Assembly (NCBI RefSeq): GCF_900141855.1
Contig: NZ_FQYU01000003.1
Location: forward strand, 370,186-434,185
Source: Pseudozobellia thermophila
GTDB lineage: Bacteria > Bacteroidota > Bacteroidia > Flavobacteriales > Flavobacteriaceae
Reading direction: 5' to 3'
Length of the DNA stretch: 64,000 bases
A program made the translations under genes and the position numbers. Position 1 is the stretch's first letter. Each line of letters opens with the position of its first letter. Under the pieces are notes generated by a model that searched no databases, was not told the DNA's origin, and worked only from the letters and a program-made list of their open reading frames with translations. This document shows, in pieces, positions 59,906-64,000 of this stretch.

Positions 59906-61849
59906 TTAGTTTTCGACCACGATAAACTCGGATCGCCTGTTCATCTGGTGCTGCTCTTTGGTACAGGGTACCCCGTTGCTGCAATTGTTCGTCAGTTGTG
60001 TTTCCCCGAAGCCTTCAAAGGATATCCGGTTCTTGTCGATGCCCTGGGCGATCAAATAATCGGCCGTTGCCTTGGCCCTATTGGCCGACAACTGCATGTT
60101 GTAGGCATCGTTGGCACGCGAATCGGTATGGGAGCGTACCTCTACCTTTACCTCGGGGAACTCCCTCAAATAGGCCAGGACCCTTTCGATGCTTATCTTG
60201 GCATCTTCCCTGATAAAGTACTTGTCGAAATCGAAGTAGATCGGTTCGATGTTTAGGTACGTGACCAGATCGGTTCCGATGGGGGCCGATTTTACGGTCT
60301 TCGCCAATACCACCTCTATGCCCGTGGCATCTTTTGCGTTTACGGTCGCAAAGGCCTTTTCGCCATCGTCGTAATCGCTCTTTGAGGCCACTACCTTGTA
60401 ATTTCCCTCCTTGCAGTCGCCTTCCATGGCAAAGGCCCCGTTGGCATCGGTCTCCGATGTGGAAACCACATTGCTTTTGTTGTCATATACCTTAACAGCG
60501 GCATGGGCCAACAGTTCACCTGTCTCCCCATCCTTCACCGTTCCGGCGATAAGGGTATGGCATTTAAGGTCCAGGGGCCTGGTCTCCGTAAAGCCGTAAA
60601 TGTCATCACCGCCTTGTCCCCCGGCCCTGTTCGAGGCAAAGAAGCCCTTTTGGGTTGCTTCGTCCACGATATACGTGAAGTCGTCTTCCTCACTGTTTAC
60701 GGGCCGGCCCACGTTCACGACCCTGCCCAACCCATTTTCCTTCAGGTCGAAGGCGAATATGTCAAGACCGCCGAGACCGGGATGTCCGTCAGAGGAGAAA
60801 TACAGAATGCCCGAATCGGTCGCGAAGGGAAAGGTTTCCCGGGCCTCGGTATTAATTTTGGGCCCTAGGTTCCGGGGCGTTCCAAAACTGCCGTCGGCAT
60901 GGATGTCTACGACAAAAAGATCCGACTCCCCAATGGTTCCTGGCATATCGGAGGCGAAATACAGCTGCCTCTCGTCCGGGCTCAGGGCAGGATGTGCCAC
61001 CGAGTAGCTATCGTCGTTAAAGGGAAGTTCCTCGATGTTTTCCCATTCGCCGTCCACGAGCGTGGCCCTGTATATCTTCAATCTGCTGACGCCTTCCCCG
61101 TCCCTTAAGAACTTGCCGTTGTTGGAGTTGTTCCGGGTAAAGTACATGGTCGTGCCATCCTTGGTAAAGGCCGTGGAGGACTCATGTGTTTTCTTGTTCA
61201 ACTTTCGGGAAAGTTTATCTACGGTGATGAAATTTCCCTGCCCGTCCTGTGTGGCCTTGTACAGGTTCAAAAAGGAAGCGTTGTTCCATTTATGGATGTT
61301 CTTCGATATGAGTCCACTGTCCCTTGCCGTTGAAAAGATCAGGTCCCTTCCGTGGAAGGAGGGGGCAAAATCGGATACCTTGGAATTGAGTCCTAAATTC
61401 CGGATCTCGTAGCGCCCCGAATTGGCCTCTATCCGCTCCAAATAATCTGAATTCTTGCTGAACTGTACGGCACGTTGATCATTTGCCTTGGCCTCTTTAA
61501 ACCTATGCATCCATCTATCGGAGGCATCGTACTTTTCAAGCGATTTAAGGGTCTGGGCATAGCGGTACATGTATTCCGGGTCGATATCCGCCTCGTTCAG
61601 TTCGAACAGTCTACCGTACCATTTCGATGCTTCAACGTATTTGGCGTTGTAGTAGTTGGCATTGCCCAGGTTTTTGAATATTTGTTCTTGGGTATAGCCA
61701 TCCGCTACCAAGTCTTCATAAGACTGTATGGCCGGCGCATAGGCAAAGTCGGAGAACTTTGTTTCGGCCTTTTTGAGTTTTCTTTCCTGAGCCTGGGCCA
61801 TACAGCCCAATAGGGCCAAACCGCAGAACATATATTTTGCTTTTTTCAT
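59906..61849 (-). CDS. OmpA-family protein with TPR, PD40 and CarboxypepD domains (type IX/PorE-like)
   Basis: The 647-residue exported protein has, in order, a TPR-like helical part (about 25-150), a PD40/WD40-like propeller (ALSPDERQLYFASD, GILYFSSDGHPGLGG, GFFASNRAGGQGGDD), a carboxypeptidase-regulatory-like domain (VKDGETGELLAHAAVKVYD) and an OmpA peptidoglycan-binding domain (YFDFDKYFIREDAK, SHTDSRANDAYNMQLSANRA). PorE-like proteins of this architecture link type IX secretion to peptidoglycan. It follows the PorP/SprF gene by 10 bp and ends the operon. Confidence 0.93.
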   Translation of the reverse strand: MKKAKYMFCGLALLGCMAQAQERKLKKAETKFSDFAYAPAIQSYEDLVADGYTQEQIFKNLGNANYYNAKYVEASKWYGRLFELNEADIDPEYMYRYAQTLKSLEKYDASDRWMHRFKEAKANDQRAVQFSKNSDYLERIEANSGRYEIRNLGLNSKVSDFAPSFHGRDLIFSTARDSGLISKNIHKWNNASFLNLYKATQDGQGNFITVDKLSRKLNKKTHESSTAFTKDGTTMYFTRNNSNNGKFLRDGEGVSRLKIYRATLVDGEWENIEELPFNDDSYSVAHPALSPDERQLYFASDMPGTIGESDLFVVDIHADGSFGTPRNLGPKINTEARETFPFATDSGILYFSSDGHPGLGGLDIFAFDLKENGLGRVVNVGRPVNSEEDDFTYIVDEATQKGFFASNRAGGQGGDDIYGFTETRPLDLKCHTLIAGTVKDGETGELLAHAAVKVYDNKSNVVSTSETDANGAFAMEGDCKEGNYKVVASKSDYDDGEKAFATVNAKDATGIEVVLAKTVKSAPIGTDLVTYLNIEPIYFDFDKYFIREDAKISIERVLAYLREFPEVKVEVRSHTDSRANDAYNMQLSANRAKATADYLIAQGIDKNRISFEGFGETQLTNNCSNGVPCTKEQHQMNRRSEFIVVEN

Positions 61850-61859
61850 GTCTTATGTT

Positions 61860-62792
61860 TTAAAAGAATCTAGGGGTGATTACCCGTTTGTAGCGGGTCA
61901 AGAACTCATACCTGAGAAAGATCTCGAAGGAGCCGTCGTTGAACCTGGCCGCCCCAAGCTCGGTGACCTCCCTGTCATAGGCCAGGCCGAGCATGAGCTG
62001 GTCGTTCAATTGGAAGCCGAAAAGACCGCTTAACGCCGCGTCCCAGCGGTAGGCCGCTCCCAAGGAAAACTTCTCGTTGAACAAAAAGCTCGCGCTCAGG
62101 TCCACTTGCAAGGGCGCTCCCTTTACGGCCTTTACCAAGGCCGCCGGTTTGAACTTCGTCCGGTAATTCAAGTCGAACACATAGCCGGTGATGAAGTAAT
62201 AATTCATGCGCTCCTTGGCCACAAAGGAGGAACTGTCGGTATCGGAACCGTCGAAATGTTCGGTCTGCAAAAAGTTCGGAACGGACAGTCCGGCATAGAA
62301 ACGGTCGGTATGGTAATAGATTCCCGCACCGAAATTGGGGGCAAACTTGTTGTCGATATTGGGCAGGTTGCTCTCCGCACCGTAATTTCTCAATTTTGAG
62401 AAATCGATGTTCAAGAGGTGGCCGCCCGCCTTGAGGCCGAAGGAGAGCTTACCTTCGTCGGAGGTATGTACCGTATAGGAAAAAGCGGCATCGATATACG
62501 TGTCCTGATTGGTACCGTTTCCTATCTCGTCGTTGACAACCGATAACCCGAGACCTACTGAATTCGATACAGGGGTATGAAAGTTCAGGGTCTGGCTGGT
62601 TGGTGCCCCCTCTAGTCCCACCCACTGCGAGCGGTGCAGGGCCGCAATGCTGAACACCCCACGGGAACCGGCATAGGCCGGGTTTACCGATATGGTATTG
62701 TACATATATTGTGTATACTGGGCATCTTGCTGGGCCCGGACCGTCACAAGGCCGGCAAAGATGAACAAGACTGCTATAACTCGTTTTTTCAT
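61860..62792 (-). CDS. PorP/SprF-family type IX secretion membrane protein
   Basis: This 310-residue outer-membrane beta-barrel protein has a signal peptide ending near VRAQ and the family opening QDAQYTQYMYNTISVNPAYAGSRG. It also carries HRSQWVGLEGAPTSQTLNFH and strands ending in an aromatic residue. SprF-type proteins work with one specific adhesin, delivering it to the cell surface through the type IX system. The adhesin is almost certainly the TSP3-repeat protein encoded 26 bp upstream. Confidence 0.95.
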   Translation of the reverse strand: MKKRVIAVLFIFAGLVTVRAQQDAQYTQYMYNTISVNPAYAGSRGVFSIAALHRSQWVGLEGAPTSQTLNFHTPVSNSVGLGLSVVNDEIGNGTNQDTYIDAAFSYTVHTSDEGKLSFGLKAGGHLLNIDFSKLRNYGAESNLPNIDNKFAPNFGAGIYYHTDRFYAGLSVPNFLQTEHFDGSDTDSSSFVAKERMNYYFITGYVFDLNYRTKFKPAALVKAVKGAPLQVDLSASFLFNEKFSLGAAYRWDAALSGLFGFQLNDQLMLGLAYDREVTELGAARFNDGSFEIFLRYEFLTRYKRVITPRFF

Positions 62793-62818
62793 GTTTATTC
62801 GTTGTTTTTGAAAGAAAA

Positions 62819-64000
62819 TTACCTGTTGATGTACAAGTAACCTGCTTTGTTCATTCGCTCTCCGTTGTTTTCATATTTGATTATATAGAAGTATACACCA
62901 ACAGGCAATTTGGAATCCGCTTGAACGGTCGCCCTTGCACTAGATTCTCCCCTAAAGGAATTGGGCCCATTGTCATATCCCGACATCTCGTACACCTGAA
63001 CGCCCCAGCGGTTGTATATCTGCACCTTGTTATTGGGATAGGATTCGATATTGTCGATTTCGAAGTAATCGTTTACCCCGTCATTGTCGGGTGTGATGAT
63101 CTCGTTGGTTATCGAAATATCCATATCATCAACGTCTTCATTACAATCGGATTCCGGAGTGGGAACTCCATTTATGGAGTCGCAAGAATCAAGAGGGTCC
63201 GTGCCGTCGTCCACTTCCTGGGCGTCGGGGATGGTGTCCCCATCGGTATCGGCTTCATCGGGATCGGTGCCAATGGCCTCTTCCTGTGAAGTGGTCAGGC
63301 CGTCTTCGTCACAATCGCTATCGGGTAATGAAGTAGCCCCTACATGGTCGCAATCGTCCAAGGGATTCGTGCCATCCAAGATCTCTTGGCCATCGGGTAT
63401 ACCGTCACCGTCCGTATCGGGGTTGTTCGGGTCGGTGCCCATAATAGCTTCTTCCTCGTTGGTCAATCCGTCATGGTCGCAATCACCCGAAGCCAAGGGG
63501 GATCCGCCTACCGAATCGCAAGAATTCAGTGGATCGGTTGCATCGGATACTTCCTGTCCGTCAGGGATACCGTCGCCGTCCGTATCAGGGTTGTTGGGGT
63601 CCGTACCCAAAGTCGCCTCGTCACCATTGGAGATTCCGTCGCCATCGCAGTCGCTGGTACTCAAAGGAGTTCCGCCTACGGAATCACAATCGTCTAAAGG
63701 ATTAGTTCCGTCGGATACTTCCTGTCCGTCAGGGATACCGTCACCGTCCGTATCGGGATCATTGGGGTCGGTGCCCAAGGCAGCTTCATCGCCATTACTG
63801 ATTCCGTCGCCATCGCAGTCGCTTGCAGCTAGGGGAGTACCGCCTACGGAATCACAATCGTCCAAAGGATCGGTACCGTCGGATACTTCCTGTCCGTCGG
63901 GGATACCGTCACCGTCCGTATCGGGATCGTTGGGGTCGGTTCCCAAGGTAGCTTCATCACCATTGCTGATTCCGTCGCCATCGCAGTCGCTTGTAGCTAG
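62819..64000 (-). CDS. TSP3-repeat adhesin with type IX (CHU_C) C-terminal domain, partial
   Basis: Only the C-terminal 393 residues are in the window; the frame is open through the right edge. Thrombospondin type 3-like calcium repeats of 56 residues are followed by a gliding-motility-associated C-terminal domain of about 95 residues ([42 protein letters not shown]). This signal directs export by the type IX system with help from SprF. Each repeat has two cysteines and several DxDxDG loops, so the stalk is probably calcium-stiffened and disulphide-bonded. It is most likely a surface adhesin. Confidence 0.93.
   Translation of the reverse strand, partial: LATSDCDGDGISNGDEATLGTDPNDPDTDGDGIPDGQEVSDGTDPLDDCDSVGGTPLAASDCDGDGISNGDEAALGTDPNDPDTDGDGIPDGQEVSDGTNPLDDCDSVGGTPLSTSDCDGDGISNGDEATLGTDPNNPDTDGDGIPDGQEVSDATDPLNSCDSVGGSPLASGDCDHDGLTNEEEAIMGTDPNNPDTDGDGIPDGQEILDGTNPLDDCDHVGATSLPDSDCDEDGLTTSQEEAIGTDPDEADTDGDTIPDAQEVDDGTDPLDSCDSINGVPTPESDCNEDVDDMDISITNEIITPDNDGVNDYFEIDNIESYPNNKVQIYNRWGVQVYEMSGYDNGPNSFRGESSARATVQADSKLPVGVYFYIIKYENNGERMNKAGYLYINR
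63185..64000 (-). repeat. 168-bp TSP3 tandem repeat array
   Basis: Four complete units of 168 bp (63689-63856, 63521-63688, 63353-63520, 63185-63352) and one partial unit at the edge encode CDxVGG...DCDxDG...[19 protein letters not shown]. The three units nearest the edge are very similar in DNA; the last unit before the C-terminal domain is the most diverged. The array probably continues beyond the window. Confidence 0.9.

Noticed and set aside
1..64000. CRISPR arrays, tRNA/rRNA genes, insertion sequences, prophage
   Set aside because: No spaced short repeats, cloverleaf genes, transposase, integrase or terminal inverted repeats were recognised. The only tandem array is the coding TSP3 repeat.

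Overview
The window comes from a member of the Bacteroidota, most likely a marine Flavobacteriaceae. The evidence is two SusC/SusD pairs, many exported lipoproteins, promoters of the TTG-N19-TAnnTTTG type, few recognisable Shine-Dalgarno sites, and a type IX secretion cluster (CHU_C-type adhesin end, PorP/SprF, OmpA/PD40). The species cannot be named from sequence alone. No tRNA, rRNA, CRISPR array, transposase or integrase was recognised.

About 57 kb (1-57236) is one long carbohydrate-utilisation region. Left block, minus strand (1-2466): a sodium:solute symporter, two small membrane proteins and the N-terminus of a GH2 enzyme cut by the window edge. First plus-strand block (3009-16953): SusC1/SusD1, a strong terminator, a free-standing helical-toroid protein, a SUMF1-fold protein without FGE cysteines, an unclassified glycosidase-like lipoprotein, a ROK sugar kinase, a GmhA-like SIS isomerase, a DUF3748 lipoprotein and a FucP/NagP-type MFS transporter. 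Then come a propeller-toroid lipoprotein and a GH92 mannosidase (minus), a D-2-hydroxyacid dehydrogenase and a Tat-exported phosphoesterase (plus), and an M19 dipeptidase, a cytochrome c/FG-GAP lipoprotein and an orphan restriction-enzyme C-terminus (minus).

After a HAD phosphatase/mutase gene, a six-gene minus-strand operon (36239 down to 28325) encodes only exported or anchored hydrolases: three neutral-ceramidase-like proteins, a PqaA-like esterase, a ChbG/YdjC-type deacetylase and a sialidase-fold protein. The second SusCD block (36517-49468) has a PKD lipoprotein, SusC2/SusD2, two 64%-identical class I aldolases (DapA/NanA family), an unknown multi-pass membrane protein, an AraC regulator, a second sodium symporter and a Gfo/Idh oxidoreductase. 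Two more propeller-toroid proteins, an FG-GAP protein and a glycerophosphodiesterase follow (49524-57236).

The right end is unrelated to glycans: a P1B metal-efflux ATPase with a Fur-family regulator (57233-59652), then the type IX/gliding-type cluster with a thrombospondin-type-3 repeat adhesin running off the edge (59906-64000).

Proposed logic (inference): outer-membrane SusCD complexes import oligosaccharides from a mannose- and N-acylated-sugar-containing glycan or glycolipid. Exported hydrolases remove acyl groups, mannose and other sugars. Symporters and the MFS protein carry monomers across the inner membrane, and the kinase, isomerase, aldolases and dehydrogenases feed central metabolism. 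The most unusual item is the four-member helical-toroid family, three of them fused to beta-propellers, for which I know no assigned activity. A recurring TTAAGATA element also lies upstream of several of these operons.
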